Shown here: piece after piece, positions 24,814 to 33,037 of the stretch
Position numbering within the stretch: the first letter of the stretch is position 1
Layout of the letters: every line of letters starts with the position of its first letter
Assembly: GCF_030815405.1 (NCBI RefSeq)
Contig: NZ_JAUSWX010000001.1
Location: forward strand, 744,001-808,000
Length of the DNA: 64,000 nucleotides
Direction of reading: 5' to 3'
DNA from: Agromyces albus
GTDB lineage: Bacteria > Actinomycetota > Actinomycetes > Actinomycetales > Microbacteriaceae
Position numbers and translations under genes: made by a program
Notes under the pieces: model-generated
The model's input: only the letters and a program-made list of their open reading frames with translations
Database searches by the model: none
Told to the model about the DNA's origin: nothing

Positions 24814-25635
24814 ATGACCGGCCGCGACGACGCTCCCACGATGCCGCCACCGGAGGCACCTGACACCGCGCAGGAGGCAAACGGCCACGACACCACGGCG
24901 ACGGTCGCCGACGACCTGAGACCCGCCCAGCGCGAGGCGAAGGCGCGGCGGCTCGGTCGTCGCGTCCCGCTCGTGAGCGGGACTTCCGGGATCGTCGTCG
25001 CAGCACTGCTCGGTGTGGTCGTCATGGCGCGCTCCGGAGGCCTGCCCTTCGAGTTCGACGAGGAGTGGGCTGAAGACCTGGTCGAGATCCGCGGCCCGGT
25101 CGGCGACGTGTTCGGGTACTTCATGAACATGCTCGGCGGCGGCGTGGCCGGGGTGTTCGTCGTCCCAGTCGTGACGGCCGTGATCCTCCTCGTCGTCAGA
25201 CGCCCATGGGCGGCGTTGTACTTCCTCGTGGCATCGGCCGCGAGCGCCGGCGTGGTGCAGATCCTCAAGCGCTCATTCATGCGGGCCCGCCCGCCGGACA
25301 TCCTCGTCACGTCAGATACGGGTTCGTTCCCGTCGGGGCATGTCGGGAATGCCGCGACCATCGCCCTCGCCCTGGCCGTGATCATCCCCTACGTCTGGAT
25401 GTGGGTCCTGGGCGCCGCCTACACCGTGCTGATGGCGATCAGCCGCACGTACCTCGGCGCGCACTGGCTCTCCGACACGATCGGCGGCCTGCTCGTCGGC
25501 GCGGGGGTCGCCCTCGTGCTGTGGGCGGTGTTCGCGGCGCCCCTCGAACGCGAACGGCTCGCTCGGCTCGCGCATATCTCGGCACGCAACGCCGAGCGCG
25601 CGCAGGCGCACGTCACGCCACCGGCGCGGGCGTGA
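24814..25635 (+). CDS. PAP2-family membrane phosphatase
   Basis: A 273-residue integral membrane protein. An acidic cytoplasmic tail (1-45) is followed by about five helices. The three PAP2 motifs are complete: KRSFMRARP (motif 1), PSGH (motif 2) and SRTYLGAHWLSD (motif 3). Such enzymes dephosphorylate phosphatidic acid, undecaprenyl pyrophosphate or related lipids on the outer face. A TAGCGT box (24802-24807) ends six bases before the ATG and there is no Shine-Dalgarno sequence, so a leaderless mRNA is likely. It is unlinked in function to its sugar-related neighbours. Confidence 0.9.
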   Translation: MTGRDDAPTMPPPEAPDTAQEANGHDTTATVADDLRPAQREAKARRLGRRVPLVSGTSGIVVAALLGVVVMARSGGLPFEFDEEWAEDLVEIRGPVGDVFGYFMNMLGGGVAGVFVVPVVTAVILLVVRRPWAALYFLVASAASAGVVQILKRSFMRARPPDILVTSDTGSFPSGHVGNAATIALALAVIIPYVWMWVLGAAYTVLMAISRTYLGAHWLSDTIGGLLVGAGVALVLWAVFAAPLERERLARLAHISARNAERAQAHVTPPARA

Positions 25636-25687
25636 TGCAGGGCTCGGGCGCCCAGCGCCCGACCGCATTGCGGAGAAGCCCCGCCAC

Positions 25688-25701
25688 CTACAACGTTGTA
25701 G
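25688..25701. promoter_or_regulatory. perfect palindrome, operator of the arabinan regulator
   Basis: CTACAACGTTGTAG is fully symmetric and lies 27 bases before the LacI gene. The same sequence recurs upstream of the binding-protein gene at 26840-26851. It is therefore very probably the operator of the regulator at 25729, including for autoregulation. Confidence 0.85.
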
Positions 25702-25728
25702 AGTGGCGGCATCGGCTGAGGAGGCACC

Positions 25729-26757
25729 ATGGCGTCGACGCTGCATGACGTGGCCCGTCTGGCGGGGGTTTCCATCAAGACCGTCTCGAACGTCATCAAC
25801 GATTACCCGCACATCCGGCCGGCGACGAAGGCCAAGGTGGAGCAGGCGATCGCCGATCTCGGATACACCCCGAACCTCACGGCCCGCAGCCTGAGGTCGG
25901 GCCGCACCGGAGCCATCGCGCTCGCGGTGCCCGAACTGGCCCTCAGCTACTTCGCCGAGCTCGCGGCCGCCGTCATCGAAGCCGCCGACGAGGCAGGTGT
26001 GGTCGTGCTCGTCGAGCAGACGGGCGGCGACCGCGATCGCGAGATCGAACTGCTGCGCAGTCCGCGGCTGCAGATGACCGACGGTCTCATCTTCAGCGCA
26101 CTCGGCATGGGCCAGGACGATGCCGCTCACCTCGAGCGACCGTACCCGCTCGTGCTCCTCGGTGAGCGCATCTTCGATGCCCCCGTCGACCACGTCACGA
26201 TGCGAAACGTCGAGGCTGCGCGGGCCGCGACGGAGTACCTGCTCGCCTCCGGGCGGCGGCGGATCGCCGTCGTCGGAGCGCACCCGGGCGAGGTCATCGG
26301 TTCGGCAGGCCTGCGACTGCGCGGCTACCGCGAGGCCCTCGAGGCGGCTGGCGTGCCCTACGACGACTCGATCATCAGCGAGACCACCACGTGGCACCGT
26401 GCCAACGGCGCCCGCGGCATGCGCGACCTCCTCGACCGCAGCGTCACCTTCGATGCGGTGTTCGGGCTCAACGACACGCTCGCGCTCGGCGCGATGCGCG
26501 TGCTGCAGGAGGCCGGCATCCGGGTGCCCACTGATGTGGCCGTCATCGGGTTCGACGGTCTCGACGAGGCGAAGTACTCCATTCCGTCGCTCACGACCGT
26601 CGACCCGGGCCAGCGCTGGATCGCCCGCACCGCCGTGGCGACACTCCTCGAGCGGATCCGGCGAACGGATGCCGCAGGCGAGCCGAGGCTTCTCCTTGCC
26701 GACTTCCACGTGGTCGAACGCGAGTCAGCTCCATCGAGGGCGATGATCGGCGCATAG
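25729..26757 (+). CDS. LacI-family regulator of the arabinan-utilisation system
   Basis: A 342-residue repressor starting ASTLHDVARLAGVSIKTVSNVINDYPHIRP, the LacI helix-turn-helix with its hinge. The effector core ends IGFDGLDEAKYSIPSLTTVDPG. GAGGCACC precedes the ATG at 25729. It is upstream of, and co-directional with, an arabino-oligosaccharide importer and two arabinan hydrolases. Palindromic TACAACGTTGTA sites are found in front of itself and of that operon and nowhere else noticed in the window, so the pairing is well supported. The likely inducer is arabinose or an arabino-oligosaccharide (inference). Confidence 0.92.
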   Translation: MASTLHDVARLAGVSIKTVSNVINDYPHIRPATKAKVEQAIADLGYTPNLTARSLRSGRTGAIALAVPELALSYFAELAAAVIEAADEAGVVVLVEQTGGDRDREIELLRSPRLQMTDGLIFSALGMGQDDAAHLERPYPLVLLGERIFDAPVDHVTMRNVEAARAATEYLLASGRRRIAVVGAHPGEVIGSAGLRLRGYREALEAAGVPYDDSIISETTTWHRANGARGMRDLLDRSVTFDAVFGLNDTLALGAMRVLQEAGIRVPTDVAVIGFDGLDEAKYSIPSLTTVDPGQRWIARTAVATLLERIRRTDAAGEPRLLLADFHVVERESAPSRAMIGA

Positions 26758-26791
26758 CCGGGGCTCTATCCGGCACGCGTCCGGTTCGAAC

Positions 26792-26851
26792 TTGACATCA
26801 CGCGGATGCCACGGCACCATGTCTCTACAACGTTTACTTTACAACGTTGTA
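26792..26851 (+). promoter_or_regulatory. promoter with two TACAACGTT operators for the arabinan operon
   Basis: TTGACA (26792-26797) followed after 17 bases by CACCAT (26815-26820) is the probable promoter. TACAACGTTTAC (26826-26837) and the perfect TACAACGTTGTA (26840-26851) follow. Their centres are 14 bases apart, covering the start site and early transcribed region. Confidence 0.75.
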
Positions 26852-26952
26852 GAAGACTCGGAACTCGCCGCGGAGCCCCTGCTGTGCGACGGTGCACGAG
26901 CCTCCATCGCCAGAGACAACGGTGTCCAACACCGCGAGAGGAAGCACAGCAA

Positions 26953-28281
26953 ATGAGATCCAAGCTCCTTGCCGCGAGCGGCGTCGTCGCCGTCGCCGCA
27001 GCCGCACTCACCGGCTGCACGCCCGGTGCCAGCGCAGAATCCTGCACCAACGAGATCCTCCAGCCCGACGCCACCCAGGTGAGCGTCTGGGCCTGGTATC
27101 CGGCCTTCGAGCAGGTCGTCGACCTGTTCAACGAGACCCACGACGAGGTGCAGATCTGCTGGACCAACGCCGGCCAGGGCAACGACGAGTACACGAAGTT
27201 CTCGACTGCGATCGAATCGGGCTCCGGCGCACCTGACGTGATCATGCTCGAGTCCGAGGTGCTCTCGAGCTTCAGCATCCGCGACTCGCTCGTCGACCTC
27301 ACCGAGTACGGCGCGGACGACGTCAAGGGCGACTACTCGGAAGGCGCCTGGAAAGACGTCTCGAGCGGCGACGCGGTCTACGCGATCCCGGTCGACGGCG
27401 GCCCCATGGGCATGCTCTACCGGCAGGACATCCTCGACGAGTACGGCATCCCTGTGCCCACCACGTGGGACGAATTCGCGGCGGCCGCGCAGACCCTGAA
27501 GGACGCCGGGGCGCCCGGCGTGCTCGCCGACTTCCCGACCAACGGCCGCGCCTACAACCAGGCCCTCTTCGCCCAGGTCGGCTCGACGCCGTTCGTCTAC
27601 GACAACGCGAAGCCGACCGAGATCGGCATCGAGGTCAACGACCAGCCCTCCAAGGACGTGCTCGCGTACTGGGAGAAGCTCGCAGCAGACGGCCTCGTCG
27701 GCACTGAAGACGCCTTCACGGCCGACTACAACACCAAGCTCGTCGACGGCTCGTACGCCATCTACATCGCGGCGGCCTGGGGCCCCGGCTACCTCGGCGG
27801 TCTCTCCGACGCCGACGCCGACGCCGTCTGGCGCGCAGCGCCGGTTCCCCAGTGGGACCCGGCCAACCCGGTGCAGATCAACTGGGGCGGCTCCACGTTC
27901 GCCGTGACGACGCAGGCGAAGGACCCCGAGGCCGCGGCGCTCGTCGCCAAGGAGGTCTTCGGCACCGAGGAGGCCTGGAAGATCGGCATCGAGGAGGCGG
28001 CGCTCTTCCCGCTGTGGAAGCCGATCCTCGAGTCCGACTACTTCCGCGACCTCGAGTACCCGTTCTTCGGCGGGCAGCAGATCAACAAGGACGTGTTCCT
28101 CGAAGCGGCATCCGGCTACACCGGATTCACGTTCAGCCCCTTCCAGAACTACGCCTACGACCAGCTGACTGAACAGCTGTACGCGATGGTGCAGGGCGAG
28201 AAGGATGCCTCGAAGGCGCTCGACGACCTGCAGGCCTCGCTCGAGGCGTACGCCACCGAGCAGGGCTTCACGCTCCAGTAG
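26953..28281 (+). CDS. CUT1 ABC importer, arabino-oligosaccharide-binding lipoprotein
   Basis: A 442-residue family 1 solute-binding protein with lipobox AALTGC (Cys22). Blocks include VSVWAWYPAFEQVVDLFNETHDEVQICW, SGSGAPDVIMLESEVL and YAIPVDGGPMGMLYRQDILDEYGIPVPTTWDEF, as in AraN-like receptors. GAGAGGAAG lies about ten bases before the ATG. It is the first gene of the operon receptor, permease, permease, GH51, GH43. A 16-base-pair hairpin follows the stop codon. Arabinan fragments are the likely ligand, from the hydrolases in the operon. Confidence 0.92.
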   Translation: MRSKLLAASGVVAVAAAALTGCTPGASAESCTNEILQPDATQVSVWAWYPAFEQVVDLFNETHDEVQICWTNAGQGNDEYTKFSTAIESGSGAPDVIMLESEVLSSFSIRDSLVDLTEYGADDVKGDYSEGAWKDVSSGDAVYAIPVDGGPMGMLYRQDILDEYGIPVPTTWDEFAAAAQTLKDAGAPGVLADFPTNGRAYNQALFAQVGSTPFVYDNAKPTEIGIEVNDQPSKDVLAYWEKLAADGLVGTEDAFTADYNTKLVDGSYAIYIAAAWGPGYLGGLSDADADAVWRAAPVPQWDPANPVQINWGGSTFAVTTQAKDPEAAALVAKEVFGTEEAWKIGIEEAALFPLWKPILESDYFRDLEYPFFGGQQINKDVFLEAASGYTGFTFSPFQNYAYDQLTEQLYAMVQGEKDASKALDDLQASLEAYATEQGFTLQ

Positions 28282-28290
28282 CCTTCCCGC

Positions 28291-28328
28291 GGCCCGCGTC
28301 CGGTGATCTCCCTCACCGGACGCGGGCC
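28291..28328 (+). terminator. perfect 16-base-pair intercistronic hairpin
   Basis: Positions 28291-28306 pair without mismatch with 28313-28328 over a 6-base loop, between the receptor gene and the first permease. No T-run follows. It probably protects the receptor mRNA end or partly terminates, giving more receptor than permease. Confidence 0.75.
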
Positions 28329-28363
28329 CACCTCCGACCGACGACTCGACGAAGAGAGCAACG

Positions 28364-29326
28364 ATGACCAGCAACACCATGGAGGCGGCCGCGACATCCG
28401 CAGTCCGGTCGCGGCGCGACGCGCCTCCACGCCCGGGCGGAGGTGCCCGCCTCGTTCGTCGCCGCCAGCGCTGGGGCTGGCTGTTCGTCGCCCCGTTCGC
28501 GGTCGTCTTCGCGATCTTCCTCGTGCTCCCGCTCGGCTACGCGTTCGGCATGAGCCTGTTCACCTCGACGCTCGCGACCGGCACCGAGTTCACGGGTCTC
28601 GCGAACTACGCGAAGGCGTTCACCGATCCGCTCTTCCTCGAGGGGATGCTGCGGGTGCTCGCGTACGCGGTCGTCATGATCCCGGCGCAGCTGCTCGTCG
28701 CCCTCGTCGCGGCGCTCGTGCTCGACACGCTCGCGACGCGCGTGTCGAAGCTCTCGCGGCTGCTCATCTTCGTGCCGTACGCGATTCCGGTCGTCATCGG
28801 CGCCCTCATGTGGAGCTTCCTCTACAGCCCCCGCTTCGGCCCCGCGGCGACGATCTTCAGCATGGTCGGCCTCGACGCCCCCAACTTCCTCGCCGCCGAC
28901 AGCATCTTCGGCAGCCTCGTGAACATCGTCACGTGGCAGTGGGCGGGGTACTACATGATCGTCATCTACGCGGCCCTCCGCTCGATCGACCCCACGATCT
29001 ACGAGGCGGCGCGCATCGACGGAGCGAACGGCTGGCAGACCGCCACGCGCATCAAGCTGCCGATGATCTCGTCGTCGATGGTGATGGTGATCACGTTCGC
29101 GCTCATCGGCACGCTCCAGTTCTTCACCGAGCCGGTCGTGCTCCGCAGCGTCGCCCAAGGGGCGATCGACGCGGCGTACACGCCGAACATGTACGCGTTC
29201 TCGCTGGCGTTCTCCTACAGCCAGTTCAACTACGCCTCGGCGATCGCCTTCTCGCTCGGTGCGCTCGTGTTCGCCGGGTCGACCGTGTTCCTCTTCCTCA
29301 CGCGCAAGCAGAGCGGACTGAAGTGA
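28364..29326 (+). CDS. CUT1 ABC importer, permease subunit 1 (arabinan system)
   Basis: A 320-residue membrane protein with an Arg-rich start, six helices and the EAA loop YEAARIDGANGWQTATRIKLP. GAGAGCAACG precedes the ATG at 28364. The stop shares bases with the following start (TGATG). It resembles AraP-like subunits. No ATPase gene accompanies it, as in the other two importers of the window. Confidence 0.9.
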   Translation: MTSNTMEAAATSAVRSRRDAPPRPGGGARLVRRRQRWGWLFVAPFAVVFAIFLVLPLGYAFGMSLFTSTLATGTEFTGLANYAKAFTDPLFLEGMLRVLAYAVVMIPAQLLVALVAALVLDTLATRVSKLSRLLIFVPYAIPVVIGALMWSFLYSPRFGPAATIFSMVGLDAPNFLAADSIFGSLVNIVTWQWAGYYMIVIYAALRSIDPTIYEAARIDGANGWQTATRIKLPMISSSMVMVITFALIGTLQFFTEPVVLRSVAQGAIDAAYTPNMYAFSLAFSYSQFNYASAIAFSLGALVFAGSTVFLFLTRKQSGLK

Positions 29327-30276
29327 TGTCCTCCACGACCTCGACTCGCGCCACGGCGCCCACCGACCTCACCGTCGCGACCGGAGTGCCGGCGCACCAG
29401 CCGCGCCGCGGCGACGGCCGCGGTCGCTCGGGCGGCCGGCGCATCGGCTCGCATGTCTTCCTCATCATCCTCGCGATCTACTTCATCACGCCGCTGTGGT
29501 GGCTCATCGTCGCGGCGACGAAGAGCAACTCGGGCCTCTTCACGGGCACGGGCGGGCCGCTGTGGTTCGACGACCAGTTCGCGTTCTTCGACAACATCGC
29601 GGGACTCTTCACCCACCAGGGCGGCGTCTACTGGCGCTGGTTCGCGAACTCGTTCCTCTATGCGTTCGCGGGTGGAGCCGGGGCCACCATCCTCGCGATC
29701 CTCGCGGGCTACGGTTTCGCCAAGTACCGGTTCCGCGGTCGCGGTCCGTTCTTCACGATCGTGCTCGCGTCGGTGATGGTGCCGCTCACCGCGCTCGTCA
29801 TCCCCACGTTCATGCTGCTCAGCCAGATGGGCCTCATCAACACGCCATGGGCCGTGATCCTGCCGTCGCTCCTGAATCCATTCGGGGTGTACCTCATGCG
29901 CGTCTACGCGCAAGACGCCGTGCCCGACGAGTTGCTCGAGGCGGCACGCATCGACGGCGCCGGCGAGCTGCGCACGTTCGCGCAAGTGGCGCTGCCCCTC
30001 CTGAAGCCGGCGATCGTGACGGTGCTCCTGCTCTCCGTCGTCGGCACGTGGAACAACTTCTTCCTGCCGCTCGCCGTGCTCACGGACCCCGAGCTGTTGC
30101 CCGTGACCCTCGGACTGAATCGCTGGACCGCGCTCTCGAACGCGGGTGCCGGCGGCGAGCAGGTGTGGAACCTGATCACGACGGGCTCCTTCATCTCGAT
30201 CATCCCGCTCATCCTCTCGTTTCTCTTCCTGCAGCGGTACTGGCAGGGCGGGCTCGCGATCGGCAGCGTGAAGTAG
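29326..30276 (+). CDS. CUT1 ABC importer, permease subunit 2 (arabinan system)
   Basis: A 316-residue membrane protein of the AraQ/MalG type, with the EAA loop LEAARIDGAGELRTFAQVALPLLKP and the C terminus QGGLAIGSVK. The first 45 residues are basic and disordered. The ATG overlaps the preceding stop by one base, indicating translational coupling. It completes the channel for arabino-oligosaccharides. Confidence 0.9.
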   Translation: MSSTTSTRATAPTDLTVATGVPAHQPRRGDGRGRSGGRRIGSHVFLIILAIYFITPLWWLIVAATKSNSGLFTGTGGPLWFDDQFAFFDNIAGLFTHQGGVYWRWFANSFLYAFAGGAGATILAILAGYGFAKYRFRGRGPFFTIVLASVMVPLTALVIPTFMLLSQMGLINTPWAVILPSLLNPFGVYLMRVYAQDAVPDELLEAARIDGAGELRTFAQVALPLLKPAIVTVLLLSVVGTWNNFFLPLAVLTDPELLPVTLGLNRWTALSNAGAGGEQVWNLITTGSFISIIPLILSFLFLQRYWQGGLAIGSVK

Positions 30277-30299
30277 CCGACGCGAACGACGACCAATGA

Positions 30300-30324
30300 C
30301 GGATGCCGCGAGCGGCGGCATCCG
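30300..30324 (+). repeat. hairpin built from two inverted CGGATGCCGC motifs
   Basis: CGGATGCCGC (30300-30309) and its exact inverse (30315-30324) enclose a 5-base loop in the 80-base gap between the permease and GH51 genes. It lies 33 bases before the GH51 start, so it could modulate readthrough. It is one instance of the motif that recurs across the window. Confidence 0.7.
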
Positions 30325-30356
30325 CAGACCGTACACCTCATCACAGAAAGACCGTT

Positions 30357-31871
30357 ATGCCCACCGCACGCCTCACCATCGACCCTCAGTTCTCGGTCGG
30401 ACCCATCAACCGCCGCGTCTTCGGCTCCTTCGTGGAGCACCTCGGGCGATGCATGTACGACGGGATCTACGAGCCCGGACATCCGACCGCCGACGAAGAG
30501 GGGTTCCGCCAAGACGTCATCGACCTCGTGAAGGAGCTCGGCGTCTCGACGATCCGGTACCCGGGCGGCAACTTCGTCTCGGGGTTCCGCTGGGAGGACT
30601 CGGTCGGCCCGCGCGCGGAGCGCCCCCGCCGCCTCGACCTCGCGTGGCACTCGACCGAGACGAACGAGATCGGGCTGCACGAGTTCGCCTCGTGGCTCGA
30701 CAAGGTCGACAGTGAGCTCATGCTCGCCGTGAACCTCGGCACGCGGGGGCCGCTCGAGGCGCTCGACCTGCTCGAGTACTCGAACGTCGCGGGCGGTTCG
30801 GCGCTCGCCGACCGGCGCATCGCCAACGGCCGTACCGACGCATTCGGCGTGAAGATGTGGTGCCTCGGCAACGAGATGGACGGCCCGTGGCAGCTCGGCC
30901 ACCGCTCGGCCGACGACTACGGCAAGATCGCCTCGCAGACGGCGAAGGCCATGCGCCAGCTCGACCCGTCGGTCGAACTCGTCGTGTGCGGGTCGTCGAG
31001 CGCGCACATGCCCACGTTCGCCGAGTGGGAGCGCGTCGTGCTCACGCACACCTACGACGACGTCGACTACATCTCGTGCCACGCCTACTACGAGGAGAAG
31101 AACGGCGACCTCGGCTCGTTCCTCGCGTCGGCCGTCGACATGGACCACTTCATCGAGACGGTCGTCGCCACCGCCGACCACGTGAAGGCCGTCGTCGGCA
31201 GCGACAAGACGATCGACATCTCGTTCGACGAGTGGAACGTCTGGTACATCGAGCGCTTCCACAACGTCGACAAGATCGACGGCATCGACAACTGGCCGGT
31301 CGCGCCGCGCCTCCTCGAAGACGTCTACTCGGTCGCCGACGCGGTGGTCTTCGGCAGCCTCATGATCTCGCTCCTGAAGCACGCCGATCGCGTCACGAGC
31401 GCGTCGCTCGCGCAGCTCGTGAACGTGATCGCGCCGATCATGACCGAGCCCGGCGGCCCGGCGTGGCGGCAGGCCACGTTCTTCCCGTTCGCGCTCACGT
31501 CGCAACTCGCGACGGGCAAGGCACTCGAAGTCAGGCTCGACGCCCCCACGTACGAGACGGAGGTCTACGGCGTCGTGCCGCTCGTCGACGCGGTCGCGAC
31601 GCACGACGCTGAGACGGGCCGAGCCGCGGTGTTCCTCGTGAACCGCAGCCAGGGCGAGCCCATCTCGGTGACGATCGACGTCTCGGCGCTCGGCGAGATC
31701 ACGGTGCTCGATGCGCAGACCCTCGCCGACGACGACGTGTACGCGAAGAACACGCTCGACGAGCCCGAGCGCGTCGGCCTGCGCGCCAACGACAGCGCTG
31801 AGCTCGCCGACGGGCAGCTCACGCTCGTGCTGCCCGCCGTGTCGTGGACCGCCGTCTCGCTCGGCGCATGA
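30357..31871 (+). CDS. GH51 alpha-L-arabinofuranosidase
   Basis: A 504-residue cytosolic retaining hydrolase. The start LTIDPQFSVGPINRRVFGSFVEHLGR is diagnostic of intracellular GH51. The acid/base Glu173 is in CLGNEMDGPWQ and the nucleophile Glu292 in SFDEWNVWY. A C-terminal beta-sandwich follows. It removes terminal alpha-L-arabinofuranose from imported arabinan or arabinoxylan fragments. The ATG at 30357 is chosen over an in-frame ATG at 30303 because the family begins here and GAAAG lies upstream; the other would lie in the hairpin. The stop overlaps the GH43 gene (ATGA). Confidence 0.96.
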   Translation: MPTARLTIDPQFSVGPINRRVFGSFVEHLGRCMYDGIYEPGHPTADEEGFRQDVIDLVKELGVSTIRYPGGNFVSGFRWEDSVGPRAERPRRLDLAWHSTETNEIGLHEFASWLDKVDSELMLAVNLGTRGPLEALDLLEYSNVAGGSALADRRIANGRTDAFGVKMWCLGNEMDGPWQLGHRSADDYGKIASQTAKAMRQLDPSVELVVCGSSSAHMPTFAEWERVVLTHTYDDVDYISCHAYYEEKNGDLGSFLASAVDMDHFIETVVATADHVKAVVGSDKTIDISFDEWNVWYIERFHNVDKIDGIDNWPVAPRLLEDVYSVADAVVFGSLMISLLKHADRVTSASLAQLVNVIAPIMTEPGGPAWRQATFFPFALTSQLATGKALEVRLDAPTYETEVYGVVPLVDAVATHDAETGRAAVFLVNRSQGEPISVTIDVSALGEITVLDAQTLADDDVYAKNTLDEPERVGLRANDSAELADGQLTLVLPAVSWTAVSLGA

Positions 31872-32899
31872 GCAGCGGGGCGCGCCGGTCGTCCATGACG
31901 GCGCGCCCCGCCCTTCTCGTCAGAACGCTGCGCTCGGTCGTCGCGCTCGTCTCCGTCGTCTCGCTCGCCGCGCTCGCCGGTTGCTCGAGCGGCGGCGCGC
32001 GAGAGCTCACGGGCGACCTGATGACGCATGATCCGGCGCTCGCCGTCGAAGACGGCACGAGCTACGTGTACTCGACGGGCAGCGAAACCGTGGCCGACGG
32101 CAACATCCAGATCCGCAGCTCGACCGACGGCTCGTCGTGGCGCCACCGCGGCGAGGTGTGGCCCGAGAAGCCCGAATGGCTCGACGAGGCCGTGCCCGGA
32201 GTTTCGAACCTCTGGGCGCCCGAGCTCATCGAGCACGACGGCACGTGGTTCCTGTACTACTCGGCGTCGACGTTCGGATCGAACACCTCGGTGATCGCCC
32301 TGGCGACCAACGAGACGCTCGATCCCGATGCCGCGGAGTACGAGTGGGTCGATCGCGGACCCGTGATCTCCTCGGCCCGCTCCGACGACTTCAACGCCAT
32401 CGACCCGGGCATCGCCGTCGATGGCGACGGGCAGCCGTGGATGTCATTCGGGTCGTTCTGGAGCGGCATCCGCATGGTGGCGCTCGAATGGCCGAGCGGA
32501 ATGCGAGCGGATGCCGCGGAGCCGCTGCGGCTCGCCGACCGCCAGTTGCCGCCCAACGCGATCGAAGCCCCGTACATCGTCGAGCACGAAGGCGAGTACT
32601 TCCTCTTCGTCTCCCGTGACTCGTGCTGCCGCGGACTCGAGAGCACCTACAACATCGCGGTCGGCCGCGCCGACGAGATCACCGGCCCCTACGTCGATCG
32701 CGACGGTGTTTCGCTCCTCGAGGGCGGCGGCACGCTCCTGCTGGCCGCCGACGGAGATCGCGTCGGCCCGGGCGGCCAATCGGTCGCGGGGGAGACGCTC
32801 GCCCTGCACTACTACGATCGACGCCTGGACGGCGCGTTCCAGCTCGCGCTCATCGAGCTCGAGTGGGACGCCGAGGGCTGGCCCGTGGCGCACTGGTGA
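31868..32899 (+). CDS. GH43 endo-1,5-alpha-L-arabinanase-like lipoprotein
   Basis: A 343-residue surface lipoprotein. It has an Arg-rich start, a hydrophobic helix and lipobox AALAGC (Cys39). The five-bladed propeller carries the GH43 catalytic carboxylates Asp55 (MTHDPAL), Asp179 (NAIDPGI) and Glu233 (IEAPYI). The segments VSNLWAPELIEHDGTWFLYYSAST and FGSFWSGIRM resemble endo-arabinanases. Anchored outside the cell, it would cut arabinan to oligomers that the receptor binds and GH51 finishes. The ATG overlaps the GH51 stop; an alternative start nine codons in would still keep the lipobox. Confidence 0.92.
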   Translation: MSSGARRSSMTARPALLVRTLRSVVALVSVVSLAALAGCSSGGARELTGDLMTHDPALAVEDGTSYVYSTGSETVADGNIQIRSSTDGSSWRHRGEVWPEKPEWLDEAVPGVSNLWAPELIEHDGTWFLYYSASTFGSNTSVIALATNETLDPDAAEYEWVDRGPVISSARSDDFNAIDPGIAVDGDGQPWMSFGSFWSGIRMVALEWPSGMRADAAEPLRLADRQLPPNAIEAPYIVEHEGEYFLFVSRDSCCRGLESTYNIAVGRADEITGPYVDRDGVSLLEGGGTLLLAADGDRVGPGGQSVAGETLALHYYDRRLDGAFQLALIELEWDAEGWPVAHW

Positions 32900-33037
32900 T
32901 CATCCATCGTCGAACTCCTTGTCTCGGGAGACTGCGCCGCGACGTTCCGCATGTTCCGGTTACGCTGCGAGCGCTTCTGCGCCAAGATGAGAGGAACTCA
33001 GCGTGTGGACCATCACCCGGGAGGGAGCGGCTGCCGC

